From contig NZ_JADWPD010000009.1 in the NCBI RefSeq assembly GCF_017308975.1, positions 53,093 through 117,092 on the forward strand: a stretch of 64,000 nt of DNA, given 5' to 3'. Source of the stretch: Amycolatopsis sp. MtRt-6 (GTDB lineage: Bacteria; Actinomycetota; Actinomycetes; Mycobacteriales; Pseudonocardiaceae). The notes beneath the pieces are model-generated. The model was given only the letters and a program-made list of their open reading frames with translations. It did no database searches and was not told the DNA's origin. Below, one piece after another: positions 24,716 through 33,256 of the stretch; position 1 is the first letter of the stretch; every line of letters begins with the position of its first letter. The position numbers and the translations under genes are program-made.

Positions 24716-25924
24716 ATGACGCCAAGCCACACCGACCAGCTGCCGCGTTTCCCGTTCGAGGCCGCCACCGCGCTGGAGCCGCCCGCCGAGTGGGCCGAGT
24801 TCCGCGAGAAGTGCCCCGTCGCGCGCGTCGCCCTGGCCAGCGGCGACGAAGCCGCCCTGATCACCCGCTACGACGACGTCAAGAGCGTCCTGTCCGACCC
24901 GCGGTTCACCCGGCCGACCGCGCGGGACAAGGCGGCCCGCGTCGCGGACACCGAGTCGGGCGGGGTGTTCAACAGCGAGATGGCGACCGTGCTGCCGCAG
25001 CACGGCGAGGACCACCTGACGTGGCGGCGCATGATCGGCAAGTGGTTCACCGCCAAGCGGATGAACGCGCTGCGGCCCGGCATGGCGGCGATGGCCGAGC
25101 AGCTCATCGACGAAATGGTCGCCAAGGGCGCGCCCGGCGACCTCAAGGCCGGCCTGGCCTTCCCGCTGCCGGTCTGGGTCATCTGCGACATGCTCGGCGT
25201 GCCGGACACCGACCGCGACCGGTTCGCCCACTGGTCCGACGTCATGCTCAGCATGACCCGCTACACCCAGGCGGAGTTCGACGCGGCGCAGGCGGAGTTC
25301 GGCCGGTACATGGGCGGGCACATCGCCGCCAAGCGGGCCGAACCGGGTGACGACATCCTCAGCGCGCTGATCGCCGACGGTGCGGACTGGTCCGACGCGA
25401 AGCTGGCCGCCACCGGGATCGGCCTGCTCATCGCCGGGCACGAGACCACCGCGAACATGATCGCGAAGATGACGGCGATGCTGCTGGCCGACCGGAGCCG
25501 GTGGGAGCAGTTGCTGGCCGATCCGTCGCTCGTGCGCACGGCGGTCGAGGAAGCGCTGCGGGCGGACGCCAACGCGGGGGTCGGCATGACGCGGTACCTC
25601 TCCGAGGAGTTCGAGGTCGGCGGCACGGTGCTGCCGGCCGGGACCACGGCGATGTGCAGCATGGCCGCGGCCAACCGCGACGAGGGCGTCTTCACCAACG
25701 CCGCCGAAGTCGACCTGACCCGCAGCCCGAACCCGCACCTGGCCTTTGGTGCCGGCGCGCACGCGTGCCTCGGGCAGCCACTGGCCCGCACCGAGCTGCA
25801 GGTCGTGCTGGAGGTGCTGCTGCGCAAGCTGCCGACGCTGGAGCTGGCGGTCCCGGCCGACGAGCTGCGCCGGATCGAGGGGCTGGCCGTCGGCGGGCTG
25901 CGGGAACTGCCCGTCCGCTGGTGA
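24716..25924 (+). CDS. Cytochrome P450
   Basis: This 402-residue bacterial class I P450 has the I-helix oxygen-activation motif AGHETT (near residue 242), a K-helix region around EEALR (near 280) and the haem loop FGAGAHACLG with Cys351 as the iron ligand. The ATG is preferred over a GTG 3 bases earlier because GAGAGG has better spacing. Ferredoxin and ferredoxin reductase genes follow in the same operon, so a complete electron-transfer chain is encoded. The substrate is unknown. Confidence 0.93.
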   Translation: MTPSHTDQLPRFPFEAATALEPPAEWAEFREKCPVARVALASGDEAALITRYDDVKSVLSDPRFTRPTARDKAARVADTESGGVFNSEMATVLPQHGEDHLTWRRMIGKWFTAKRMNALRPGMAAMAEQLIDEMVAKGAPGDLKAGLAFPLPVWVICDMLGVPDTDRDRFAHWSDVMLSMTRYTQAEFDAAQAEFGRYMGGHIAAKRAEPGDDILSALIADGADWSDAKLAATGIGLLIAGHETTANMIAKMTAMLLADRSRWEQLLADPSLVRTAVEEALRADANAGVGMTRYLSEEFEVGGTVLPAGTTAMCSMAAANRDEGVFTNAAEVDLTRSPNPHLAFGAGAHACLGQPLARTELQVVLEVLLRKLPTLELAVPADELRRIEGLAVGGLRELPVRW

Positions 25925-26520
25925 CGGCGCAGGAGACGCGGGAGCGGATCCTGGTCGCGGCGGAGCGCCTCTACGCCGAACACGGCGTGCTGGCCGTTTC
26001 GAACCGCCAGATCAGCGAGGTGGCCGGGCAGGGCAACAACACCGCCGTCGGCTACCACTTCGGCACCCGGACCGAGCTGGTGCGGGCCATCGTCCGCAAG
26101 CACACCGCGTCGATCGAACGGTTGCGTGGCCGCCGGCTCGACAGCGGTCCCACCCGGCTGCGGGACTGGCTCGAATGCCTCGTCCATCCCACCACCGAGT
26201 ACCTCGCCGAGCTGGGTGCGCCCAGCTGGTTCGCCCGGTTCGCGGCCCAGGTCCTGACCGAGCCGTCGCTGCGGGCGGTCATCGTCGAAGAGACCCTGAC
26301 GTCGCCGTCACTGGCGCGGACCGTCGAAGGGCTCTACCGATGCCTGCCCGAGCTGCCCGCCGAGGTCCGCGCCGAGCGCGATGACCTCACTCGCCTCCTG
26401 GTGATCCACGCGATGGCCGAGCGGGAACGCGCCCACACCTCGACGGCCGGCTGGCGAGCCACCGCCACCGGCCTCACCGACGCACTGGCCGGGCTGTGGC
26501 TCGCGCCGGTCACGAAGTAA
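25921..26520 (+). CDS. TetR-family regulator embedded in the P450 operon
   Basis: A 199-residue protein whose GTG start overlaps the P450 stop (GTGA). The HTH is visible as ISEVAGQGNNTAVGYHFGTRTELV. The C-terminal domain (AQVLTEPSLRAVIVEETLTSP) is of the type found in regulators next to P450 or oxidoreductase genes. It probably represses its own operon through the 24631-24664 dyad. Confidence 0.85.
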   Translation: MTAQETRERILVAAERLYAEHGVLAVSNRQISEVAGQGNNTAVGYHFGTRTELVRAIVRKHTASIERLRGRRLDSGPTRLRDWLECLVHPTTEYLAELGAPSWFARFAAQVLTEPSLRAVIVEETLTSPSLARTVEGLYRCLPELPAEVRAERDDLTRLLVIHAMAERERAHTSTAGWRATATGLTDALAGLWLAPVTK

Positions 26521-26540
26521 CCCGAACGAAAGGAACCACC

Positions 26541-26741
26541 ATGAAGGTCACCGTGGACGAAGCCAAGTGCTGCGGGGCGGGCACCTGCGTGATGCTCGCC
26601 CCGGACGTGTTCGACCAGCGTGACGACGACGGCATCGTCATCCTGCTCGACGAGCACCCCGGCGAAGAGCTGCACGCCACCGTCCGCGAGGCGGCGAGCG
26701 TGTGCCCGGGTGTCGCGATCTCGGTCAGCGAGGAGGGATGA
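26541..26741 (+). CDS. [3Fe-4S]-type ferredoxin
   Basis: A 66-residue ferredoxin with the cysteine pattern CCGAGTC near residues 10-16 and a late CPG. Residue positions where a fourth ligand would sit are not cysteine, which fits a single [3Fe-4S] cluster as in P450 redox partners. AAAGGAA precedes the ATG. The stop overlaps the start of the reductase gene. Confidence 0.9.
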   Translation: MKVTVDEAKCCGAGTCVMLAPDVFDQRDDDGIVILLDEHPGEELHATVREAASVCPGVAISVSEEG

Positions 26742-27913
26742 CGGGCGACGTCCTGGTCGTCGGCGCCTCGGCCGCCGGGCTCGCGACCGTGGAAGCCCTG
26801 CGCCGCAAGGGCTACGCGGGCCGGGTCACCGTGCTGGGTGCCGAGGCGCACCTGCCGTACGACCGGCCGCCGCTGTCCAAGCAGGTTCTCGGCGGCAGCT
26901 GGACGCCCGAGCAGACTCAGCTGCGGACACCGGAAGCACTGTCCGCATTGGACACCGAGTTCGTGCTCGGCGACCCCGCGGTACGGCTGGACGCGGGCGC
27001 GCGGACCGTGCACACGGCGGCCGGGCGAGCCCTGACCGCGGACGCCGTCGTGCTCGCCACCGGGCTGCGACCGCGCACCCTGCCCGGCCAGGACGGCCTC
27101 GCCGGCGTCCACGTGCTGCGCACCCTCGACGACTCGCTGGCCCTGCGCGCGGACCTCGCGCCGGGCAAGCGGGTGGTCGTCGTCGGGGACGGCGTGCTCG
27201 GTGCGGAGATCGCCGCGACCGTGTGCGCGGCGGGCGTGCCGGTCACCCTGGCCGGGCCCCAGCCCGCGCCGCTGGCCTCCCAGTTCGGCCCGCTGCCCGC
27301 CGGGCTGCTCGCCGAGCTGCACGCGAGCCGCGGCGTCGACCTGCGGCTCGGCGCCGCGGTCACCGGGCTGGCGTCGGACGACGGCCGGGTCACCGGGGTG
27401 CGGCTGGCGTCCGGCGAGGTGCTGCCCGCCGACGTCGTCGTCGTGGCCTTCGGCGCCGCGCCGGCGACCGAGTGGCTCGCGGGCAGCGGAGTGCTGTGCG
27501 ACAACGGTGTCGTCTGCGACTCCCGGTGCCGGGCGGCGGAGGGCGTCTACGCGGCCGGCGACGTCGCCCGCTGGCACCACGAAGGGCTGGACGCGCTGCT
27601 GCGGCTGGAAAACCGGACCAACGCCACCGAGCAGGCGGGTGCCGTCGCGGGGAACATCCTCGGCGAGGACCGCCCGTACACGCCGGTGCCCTACTTCTGG
27701 ACCAACCAGTTCGACGCCCGGATCCACGTGCACGGAACGCTGTCCGCGGACGCCGAGGTGTCTATTGTGGAGGGTGACCCGCGCGAGGGCCGGTTCGTGG
27801 CGCAGTACCGCCGCGGCGGTGCCGTCACCGGGGTGCTCGGCTGGAACATGCCGAAGCAGGCCCGGCTGCGGCGCCAGGACATCGCCGGCGCCGTCCTCGC
27901 CGGGCGGCCCTAG
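26738..27913 (+). CDS. Ferredoxin reductase (FAD, NAD(P)H-dependent)
   Basis: A 391-residue reductase with the FAD motif VVGASAAGLATVEALR, the NAD(P) motif VVVVGDGVLGAEIAATV (near residue 150) and the second FAD contact YAAGDVARW. It belongs to the putidaredoxin-reductase-like family and should pass electrons to the adjacent ferredoxin and then the P450. It overlaps the ferredoxin gene by 4 bp (ATGA). Confidence 0.92.
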   Translation: MTGDVLVVGASAAGLATVEALRRKGYAGRVTVLGAEAHLPYDRPPLSKQVLGGSWTPEQTQLRTPEALSALDTEFVLGDPAVRLDAGARTVHTAAGRALTADAVVLATGLRPRTLPGQDGLAGVHVLRTLDDSLALRADLAPGKRVVVVGDGVLGAEIAATVCAAGVPVTLAGPQPAPLASQFGPLPAGLLAELHASRGVDLRLGAAVTGLASDDGRVTGVRLASGEVLPADVVVVAFGAAPATEWLAGSGVLCDNGVVCDSRCRAAEGVYAAGDVARWHHEGLDALLRLENRTNATEQAGAVAGNILGEDRPYTPVPYFWTNQFDARIHVHGTLSADAEVSIVEGDPREGRFVAQYRRGGAVTGVLGWNMPKQARLRRQDIAGAVLAGRP

Positions 27914-27925
27914 CGGAATGCGAAA

Positions 27926-27959
27926 CCCGCCGTCCGTCGGTTGACGGCGGTCGGGCGGG
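27926..27959 (+). terminator. Hairpin terminator after the P450 operon
   Basis: A two-part stem, CCCGCC with GGCGGG outside and CCGTC with GACGG inside, sits 13 bp beyond the ferredoxin reductase stop. It lacks a T-run, as is common in high-GC actinomycetes. Confidence 0.6.
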
Positions 27960-27972
27960 GGCCGATCCTGTT

Positions 27973-27986
27973 CACGTTAACACGTG
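27973..27986. promoter_or_regulatory. Small dyad upstream of the BNR-repeat gene
   Basis: CACGT-TAAC-ACGTG (5-bp arms, 4-bp centre) lies 14 bp before the start codon. A second LacI-like half-palindrome (GAGAACGCTTTCTC) lies inside the first codons. Both suggest sugar-responsive repression; no regulator gene is adjacent. Confidence 0.4.
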
Positions 27987-27999
27987 GGAAGGACCGGCC

Positions 28000-29412
28000 A
28001 TGGCCACAAAGAGAACGCTTTCTCGGATCTTCGGCGTGCTGGTGGCCGCGGCGTTGCCGCTGCTGCCCGCCGCGCCCGCCGAGGCGGCCGTGTCCGTGGC
28101 CAAGATCGCCGACACCCAGCTCGACGCGAAGGCGTTGTACTTCGTCTCCTACGACGGTCTGGTGAACAACGACTCCTTCCAGCAGAGCGGCATCTTCAGC
28201 TACGCGGGCTACCAGTACGCGACCTGGTACACCGCGGACCGCAGTGCGGTGGTCGCCCGGCGGGCCGTGGGTGCCGGCGCGTGGCAGACCGTCGCGCTGC
28301 CGCACAAGCTGACCGTCAACGATTCGCACAACGTCATCTCGATGGGCGTCTCGCCGGAAGACGGCCGGCTGCACGTGGCCATGGACACCCACAACAACCA
28401 GGTCTACTACGTCCAGTCGGTGGCCGGGCTGCTGTCCGCGCCCGCGTCGCACGCCTGGACGGCGTCGGCATTCGGCGCGGTCCAGCGCACGCTGAACGAC
28501 GTCGACCTCGGGGCGATCACCTACCCGCAGTTCCTCGTCACGCCGGAGCGGAAGCTGCAGCTCAGCTACCGCACCGGCGGCTCCGGCAACGGCACCAACG
28601 AGCTCGCGGAGTACAGCGGCGGCAGCTGGCGCAAGCTGGGGAAGTGGTCGTCGGCGACCGGTTCGTGGACGTCCGGCAACGGCGTCACCAGCACCACACG
28701 CAACATGTACCTCCACGGCATCACCTACGGGCCCGGCGGGCGGCTGTACGCCACCTTCACCTGGCGCGAAGGCAACACCGGCGTGCTGTGCAACTCCGGC
28801 GGGCTGGCCAACCACGAGACCGGCTACGTCTACAGCGACGACCGCGGCCGGACCTGGCGCAACAACACCGGCACGGTCGTCGGGACGACGGGCGGCACCC
28901 AGGTGTCCGTGTCCTCGCCGGGCACGGTCGTCGACCCGCTCGGCGTCGACCACGCGCTGATGAACCAGGAGAGCCAGGCGATCGACTCCGCCGGGCAGCC
29001 GCACGCCGTGATCAGCTACGTGCCCGGCCGGTTCACCCAGTGCGTCACGAACTACTCCGCGCAGCGCAAGCAGTACGGCCGCAGCTTCTTCCTCAGCCGG
29101 GCCGCCGGCGGCAGCTGGACCAAGCGCGAGGTGCCGGTCGCCCCGGAGTCAACCCAGCGGACGAAGCTGGTGTTCGACCGCGGCGACAACGCCTACCTCG
29201 TCATGCCGTACGGCCGGATCGTCGCGGCGACCAGGGCGAGCGGCTGGACCGACTGGAAGACGGTGTACAGCCCGGATCTCAACGCGTTCGGCGAGGTCGA
29301 CGTCGACGACTCGCGGCTGGCCACCGACGGCGTGATCTCCGTGATGTACCAGCAGGCTTCGAGCGGGACGACGCCCTCGCCGATCCGGGTGGCCGATTTC
29401 CGCCTAGGCTGA
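28000..29412 (+). CDS. Secreted BNR-repeat beta-propeller protein, putative polysaccharide lyase
   Basis: This 470-residue exported protein has a signal peptide (about 1-30, ending AEAA). The rest is a six- or seven-bladed propeller of the BNR_4 type with blocks such as HNVISMGVSPEDGRLHVAMD, YRTGGSGNG and HGITYGPGGRLYATFTWRE. Related proteins include ulvan and other polysaccharide lyases, in which His, Arg and Tyr act in catalysis; HN, YR and HG motifs are present here. The substrate is unproven. Confidence 0.7.
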   Translation: MATKRTLSRIFGVLVAAALPLLPAAPAEAAVSVAKIADTQLDAKALYFVSYDGLVNNDSFQQSGIFSYAGYQYATWYTADRSAVVARRAVGAGAWQTVALPHKLTVNDSHNVISMGVSPEDGRLHVAMDTHNNQVYYVQSVAGLLSAPASHAWTASAFGAVQRTLNDVDLGAITYPQFLVTPERKLQLSYRTGGSGNGTNELAEYSGGSWRKLGKWSSATGSWTSGNGVTSTTRNMYLHGITYGPGGRLYATFTWREGNTGVLCNSGGLANHETGYVYSDDRGRTWRNNTGTVVGTTGGTQVSVSSPGTVVDPLGVDHALMNQESQAIDSAGQPHAVISYVPGRFTQCVTNYSAQRKQYGRSFFLSRAAGGSWTKREVPVAPESTQRTKLVFDRGDNAYLVMPYGRIVAATRASGWTDWKTVYSPDLNAFGEVDVDDSRLATDGVISVMYQQASSGTTPSPIRVADFRLG

Positions 29413-29414
29413 AG

Positions 29415-29461
29415 TGTCACTTGAATGTGACAGATTAAGTGCTACTCGACTGTGACAGATT
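29415..29461. terminator. Convergent intergenic repeats between BNR gene and glmS
   Basis: TGTCAC-N6-GTGACA (29415-29432) forms a small hairpin, and TGTGACAGATT is repeated at 29426 and 29451, the second copy lying in the last codons of glmS. Its placement between two convergent genes suggests a weak terminator. Confidence 0.4.
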
Positions 29462-31265
29462 TCGCTAGGTTGCGCGGCTTGTCGATGTCGTAGCCCAGCG
29501 TCAGGGCCGCGTGGTAGGCGAGCAGCTGCAGCGGGATGGTGAGCAGGATCGGGTCGAGCTCCGGCTCGGTCTTGGGCACCACGATCCGCGGGACGTCGAG
29601 TTCGCCGAAGTCGACGTTCTCGTGGGTGACCGCCAGGACCGCGCCGCCGCGGGCCTTGATCTGCTGGACCGCGGCCAGGTTGCGCTCGGTCAGCTCGTCC
29701 GACGGCACGATCGCGACCGTCGGGAGCGACTCGTCGATCAGCGCGAGCGGGCCGTGCTTGAGCTCGGACGTCTGGTACGCCTCGGCGTGGCGGTAGGAGA
29801 TCTCCTTGAACTTCTGCGCGCCTTCGCGGGCCACCGGGTAGCCGCGGACGCGGCCGACGAAGAACAGGCTCTTCGCGGCGGCGACGGCCTTCGCGTGGTC
29901 GGCGATCTCGGGCTCGAAGTCCAGAATGGACTTGATCTGGCCCGGCAGCGCGCGGATCGCGTCGATGATCCGCTGACCGTCCGCATTGGACAGATCGCGC
30001 ACCCGGCCGAGGGCGAGCGCGATCAGCGCGAACCCGACGGCCATGTTGGTCAGCGCCTTGGTCGAGGCGACCGCGATCTCGGGGCCGGCGTGCAGGTAGA
30101 CGCCGCCTTCGCAGGCCCGGGCGATGGTCGAGCCGACGACGTTGACCAGGCCCACGACCCGGCCGCCCTTGCGCTTGATCTCCTCGACGGCGAAGGCGGT
30201 GTCGATCGTCTCGCCCGACTGGCTGACCGCGATGTAGAGCGTGTCGGCCTCGATGATCGGGTTGCGGTAGCGGAACTCGGACGCGGCTTCGGCGTCGGCC
30301 GGGATCCTCGCCAGCTCCTCGATCATCGTCGCGCCGATCTGGCCGACGTAGTAGGCGGAGCCGCAGCCGAGGATCTTCACGCGGGCGAACCCGCGCAGCT
30401 CGCGCGGCGTCAGGTTGAGCCCGTCGAGGCGGGCGACGCCGAACCGGTCGTCGAGGCGGCCGCGGATGATCCGCTCGACGCATTCGGGCTGTTCCTGGAT
30501 CTCCTTGGCCATGTAGTGCGGGTAGCCGCCGAGGTCGAGGTCCTCGGCGTCGATGTCGATCTCGGTGGCCGGCTTGGTGGTGTCGCTCTCGTCGACGGTG
30601 AAGGTGCGGTAGCCGGTGGCGAAGACCGTCGCGAACTCGCCGTCGTCGAGGTGCGCGACCTGCGAGGTGTGCCGGACCAGTGCGGCGAGGTCGCTGGCGA
30701 CGAACATTTCGCGTTCGCCGACGCCGATGATCAGCGGCGAGCCGTTGCGCGCGATGACCAGCCGGTCCGGGTGCGCGCTGTCGGTGACGGCGATCGCGTA
30801 CGTGCCGGTGACCCGTGAGACCGCCTCCACGACGGCGTCTTCCAGGGTTTCGGCGGCCGAGCGCGCGATCAGGTGGGCGAGGACCTCGGTGTCGGTCTCG
30901 GAGGTGAGGGTGACCCCGGCCTCGGCGAGCTGGGCGCGCAGCGTGTCGGCGTTGTCGATGATGCCGTTGTGGACGACGCAGACGCGGCCGTCTTCGGACG
31001 TGTGCGGGTGGGCGTTGGCCTCCGACGCGGGGCCGTGCGTGGCCCAGCGCGTGTGCCCGATGCCGGCCTTGCCGGTCAGGCGCTTGGGCAGCGCGGCGGC
31101 GAGGTTGCGGACCCGGCCGACGACCCGGTGGACCTGCGGGGCGCCCTTCGCGCCGACGACGGCGATGCCGGCGGAGTCGTACCCGCGGTACTCGAGCCGG
31201 GTCAGGCCCTCGATCAGGATGGGGGCGGCGTTCTGGCCGCCGATGTAACCGACGATCCCGCACAT
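29442..31265 (-). CDS. glmS: Glutamine-fructose-6-phosphate aminotransferase (isomerizing)
   Basis: A 607-residue enzyme of normal length making glucosamine-6-phosphate, the first committed step to UDP-GlcNAc. The N-terminal glutaminase domain starts MCGIVGY with Cys at position 2, and shows RWATHG and GNSPL-like NGSPLIIG. Two SIS domains follow with CGSAYY, SQSGET and EVASTK-like IAVASTKA. The C-terminal DKPRNLAKSVTVE is the usual end. UDP-GlcNAc feeds peptidoglycan and also the epimerase encoded at 49.8 kb. Confidence 0.97.
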   Translation of the reverse strand: MCGIVGYIGGQNAAPILIEGLTRLEYRGYDSAGIAVVGAKGAPQVHRVVGRVRNLAAALPKRLTGKAGIGHTRWATHGPASEANAHPHTSEDGRVCVVHNGIIDNADTLRAQLAEAGVTLTSETDTEVLAHLIARSAAETLEDAVVEAVSRVTGTYAIAVTDSAHPDRLVIARNGSPLIIGVGEREMFVASDLAALVRHTSQVAHLDDGEFATVFATGYRTFTVDESDTTKPATEIDIDAEDLDLGGYPHYMAKEIQEQPECVERIIRGRLDDRFGVARLDGLNLTPRELRGFARVKILGCGSAYYVGQIGATMIEELARIPADAEAASEFRYRNPIIEADTLYIAVSQSGETIDTAFAVEEIKRKGGRVVGLVNVVGSTIARACEGGVYLHAGPEIAVASTKALTNMAVGFALIALALGRVRDLSNADGQRIIDAIRALPGQIKSILDFEPEIADHAKAVAAAKSLFFVGRVRGYPVAREGAQKFKEISYRHAEAYQTSELKHGPLALIDESLPTVAIVPSDELTERNLAAVQQIKARGGAVLAVTHENVDFGELDVPRIVVPKTEPELDPILLTIPLQLLAYHAALTLGYDIDKPRNLAKSVTVE

Positions 31266-31278
31266 GGGAGACCTCTTC

Positions 31279-31551
31279 CTAGCCGTAGACGATGCGGCGC
31301 AGCTGCCGCTCGGAGAGGACGGGCGCGGCCACCAGCCGTCCGCGGAGCTCGGTGGCGATCAGGGGGAAGATTTCGGGGTTCTTCCGGCCCTGGGCCTGCA
31401 GCTCGGCGTGCCGGCGGCGCACGTAGTCCTCGGTGGGAGTCCGGTAGAAGGCCAGGACGTCGTCGACCACGCGGGCGGCGACCCCGGGCGGCAGCCCGGT
31501 GGACGCGGCCACGCGCTCGACGATGTCGGTGTCCTCCACGTGAGGCATCAT
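31279..31551 (-). CDS. Conserved small protein of unknown function
   Basis: A 90-residue protein starting MMPHVEDTDIVERV, ending 13 bp before glmS in the same direction. It is predicted all-alpha and charged (DDVLAFYRTPTEDYVRRRHAEL, split here by helix breaks), with no signal peptide or known motif. The tight spacing suggests co-transcription with glmS. GTGGAGG lies inside the coding start, so the exact start could be slightly later. Confidence 0.65.
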   Translation of the reverse strand: MMPHVEDTDIVERVAASTGLPPGVAARVVDDVLAFYRTPTEDYVRRRHAELQAQGRKNPEIFPLIATELRGRLVAAPVLSERQLRRIVYG

Positions 31552-31579
31552 GCCCTGCGTGGGACGCGAAGCCCAAATT

Positions 31580-31599
31580 CTTGCCCGAAATCGGGCAAG
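31580..31599. promoter_or_regulatory. 20-bp palindrome in a divergent promoter region
   Basis: CTTGCCCGAAATCGGGCAAG has perfect 9-base arms around AA. It lies between the small gene upstream of glmS (start 31551) and the rightward methyltransferase, so it could control glmS supply, the methyltransferase or both. The sequence is a strong dimer-site candidate; the cognate regulator is unknown. Confidence 0.7.
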
Positions 31600-31644
31600 T
31601 TTAAGGGTTGGACAAGTTAGGGGTCGCCTACGAAGGTGGAGGGC

Positions 31645-32400
31645 GTGCGACAGGACGAGATTTGGGACGTCGAGGCCGCCGAGCGCTACGACACCCCGGG
31701 CGAGGGCGTGTTCGCGCCGGAGGTCGTGGCTCCGATGGTTTCGCGCCTGGCCGAGCTGGCCGAGGGCGGCCGGGCGCTGGAGTTCGCGATCGGCACCGGC
31801 CGGGTGGCCGTCCCGCTCGCCGAACGCGGGGTGCCCGTGGCCGGCATCGAGCTGTCCGAGCCGATGCTCGACCGGCTGCGGGCGAAGGCGGCGATCCCGG
31901 TGGTCGCCGGCGACATGGCGACCACGCGGGTCGAGGGCCGGTTTTCGCTGGTCTACCTGGTGTACAACACGATCGGGAACCTGCTGACCCAGGACGAGCA
32001 GGTGGAGTGCTTCCGCAACGCGGCCCGGCACCTGGACCCCGGCGGCCGGTTCGTGATCGAGCTGGGCGTCCCCGAGCTGCGGCGGCTCCCGCCGGGGCAG
32101 GACGCGTTGGTGTTCCACGCCGGCGACGGGTCCGCCGGGATCGACACCTACGACACCGTGCGCCAGCACCTGGTGTCCCACCACTTCACGTTCGGCGCGG
32201 GGCGGCAGGCGCGGCTGAGCCGCTGCCCGCAGCGCTACGTCTGGCCGGCCGAGCTGGACCTGATGGGCCGGCTGGCCGGGTTCGAGCTGGAGTCCCGGCA
32301 CGCGGACTGGACCGGGACGGAGTTCACGACGGAGTCGCGGTCGCACGTTTCGGTGTACCGGCTGCCACCAGCGGGAGCCGCACGCTCGCGTGCGGAATGA
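31645..32400 (+). CDS. Class I SAM-dependent methyltransferase
   Basis: About 251 residues (start at the GTG giving MRQDEIWD; an upstream GTG adds three residues). Motif I is ALEFAIGTGRVAVPLAERG, motif II VAGIELSEPML, then VVAGDMATTRV and LDPGGRFVIELG. The acceptor is unknown. Its 3' end overlaps the dapA-like gene on the other strand by 77 bp. Confidence 0.85.
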   Translation: MRQDEIWDVEAAERYDTPGEGVFAPEVVAPMVSRLAELAEGGRALEFAIGTGRVAVPLAERGVPVAGIELSEPMLDRLRAKAAIPVVAGDMATTRVEGRFSLVYLVYNTIGNLLTQDEQVECFRNAARHLDPGGRFVIELGVPELRRLPPGQDALVFHAGDGSAGIDTYDTVRQHLVSHHFTFGAGRQARLSRCPQRYVWPAELDLMGRLAGFELESRHADWTGTEFTTESRSHVSVYRLPPAGAARSRAE

Positions 32401-33184
32401 TCCCCAGCTCGGCCAACGCCGCCTTGGCGTGCACCGCGCCCGGCCCGGCGCGCATGATGCGGTCCGTCAGCGGGAGCAGGTCGTCCTGGACGGCCCTCGC
32501 CTTGACCAGATCGCCGTCGCGGACAGTGCGGATCAGGTCGGCCGTGCGGTCGGCAGCCACGTTGGCCACGACGCTGACCAGGCCCGCCGCGCCGCACGCC
32601 AGATACGGCAGGTTGAGCTCGTCGATGCCGCAGTAGTACGCCAGTGACGTCCGGGACATGACCGTCATCGCTTCGAACAGGTCGCCCTTCGCGTCCTTGA
32701 CCGCGCGGATCCGCGGATGTCCCGCCAGTTCGACCAAAGTGGACGGTGACATCGCGACACCCGTGCGCGCCGGGACGTCGTAGAGCATCACCGGCAGCTC
32801 GGTCGCGTCCGCCACGGCCACGCAGTGGGCGATCACGCCGGCCTGCGTCGGGCGCGAGTAGTACGGGCAGACGAGCAGCAGCCCGTTCGCGCCCGCCGCC
32901 TCGGCTTCGCGGGCACGGCGGATGCTCGCGGCCGTGTCGTACGTGCCGACCCCGGCGATCACCCGCGCCCGGTTCCCCACCTGGGCAGCCACCGCCCGGA
33001 CGAGGCCGGCGGACTCGGCGTCGGAGAGCGTGGGGGACTCGCCGGTGGTCCCGCCGACGACGAGGCCGTCGCACCCGGTGGCCAGGAGGTGGTCGACGAG
33101 CCGCGTGCGGCCGGGTTCGCAGAGCCCGCCGCCGGGCTGCATGGGGGTCACCATCGCGACGAGGTTGGCGCCGAATTCGGTCAT
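32324..33184 (-). CDS. DapA-family aldolase/synthase (dihydrodipicolinate synthase-like)
   Basis: A 286-residue TIM-barrel class I aldolase with the TTGES motif (about residues 46-50), Tyr135 in LYDVPARTG and the Schiff-base Lys163 in AVKDAKGD. These residues are complete, so it is catalytically plausible. The isolated position, divergent from a LysR gene, suggests a catabolic aldolase or accessory DHDPS rather than the housekeeping DapA; I therefore give no symbol. Confidence 0.8.
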   Translation of the reverse strand: MTEFGANLVAMVTPMQPGGGLCEPGRTRLVDHLLATGCDGLVVGGTTGESPTLSDAESAGLVRAVAAQVGNRARVIAGVGTYDTAASIRRAREAEAAGANGLLLVCPYYSRPTQAGVIAHCVAVADATELPVMLYDVPARTGVAMSPSTLVELAGHPRIRAVKDAKGDLFEAMTVMSRTSLAYYCGIDELNLPYLACGAAGLVSVVANVAADRTADLIRTVRDGDLVKARAVQDDLLPLTDRIMRAGPGAVHAKAALAELGIIPHASVRLPLVAAGTPKRATATPS

Positions 33185-33256
33185 GTCCCGACCATGCCCG
33201 GCTCGACTGGTGCGGTCCAGCGATGCTTTTTTGCCGGTATTGCGTAGCCTGCCTTC

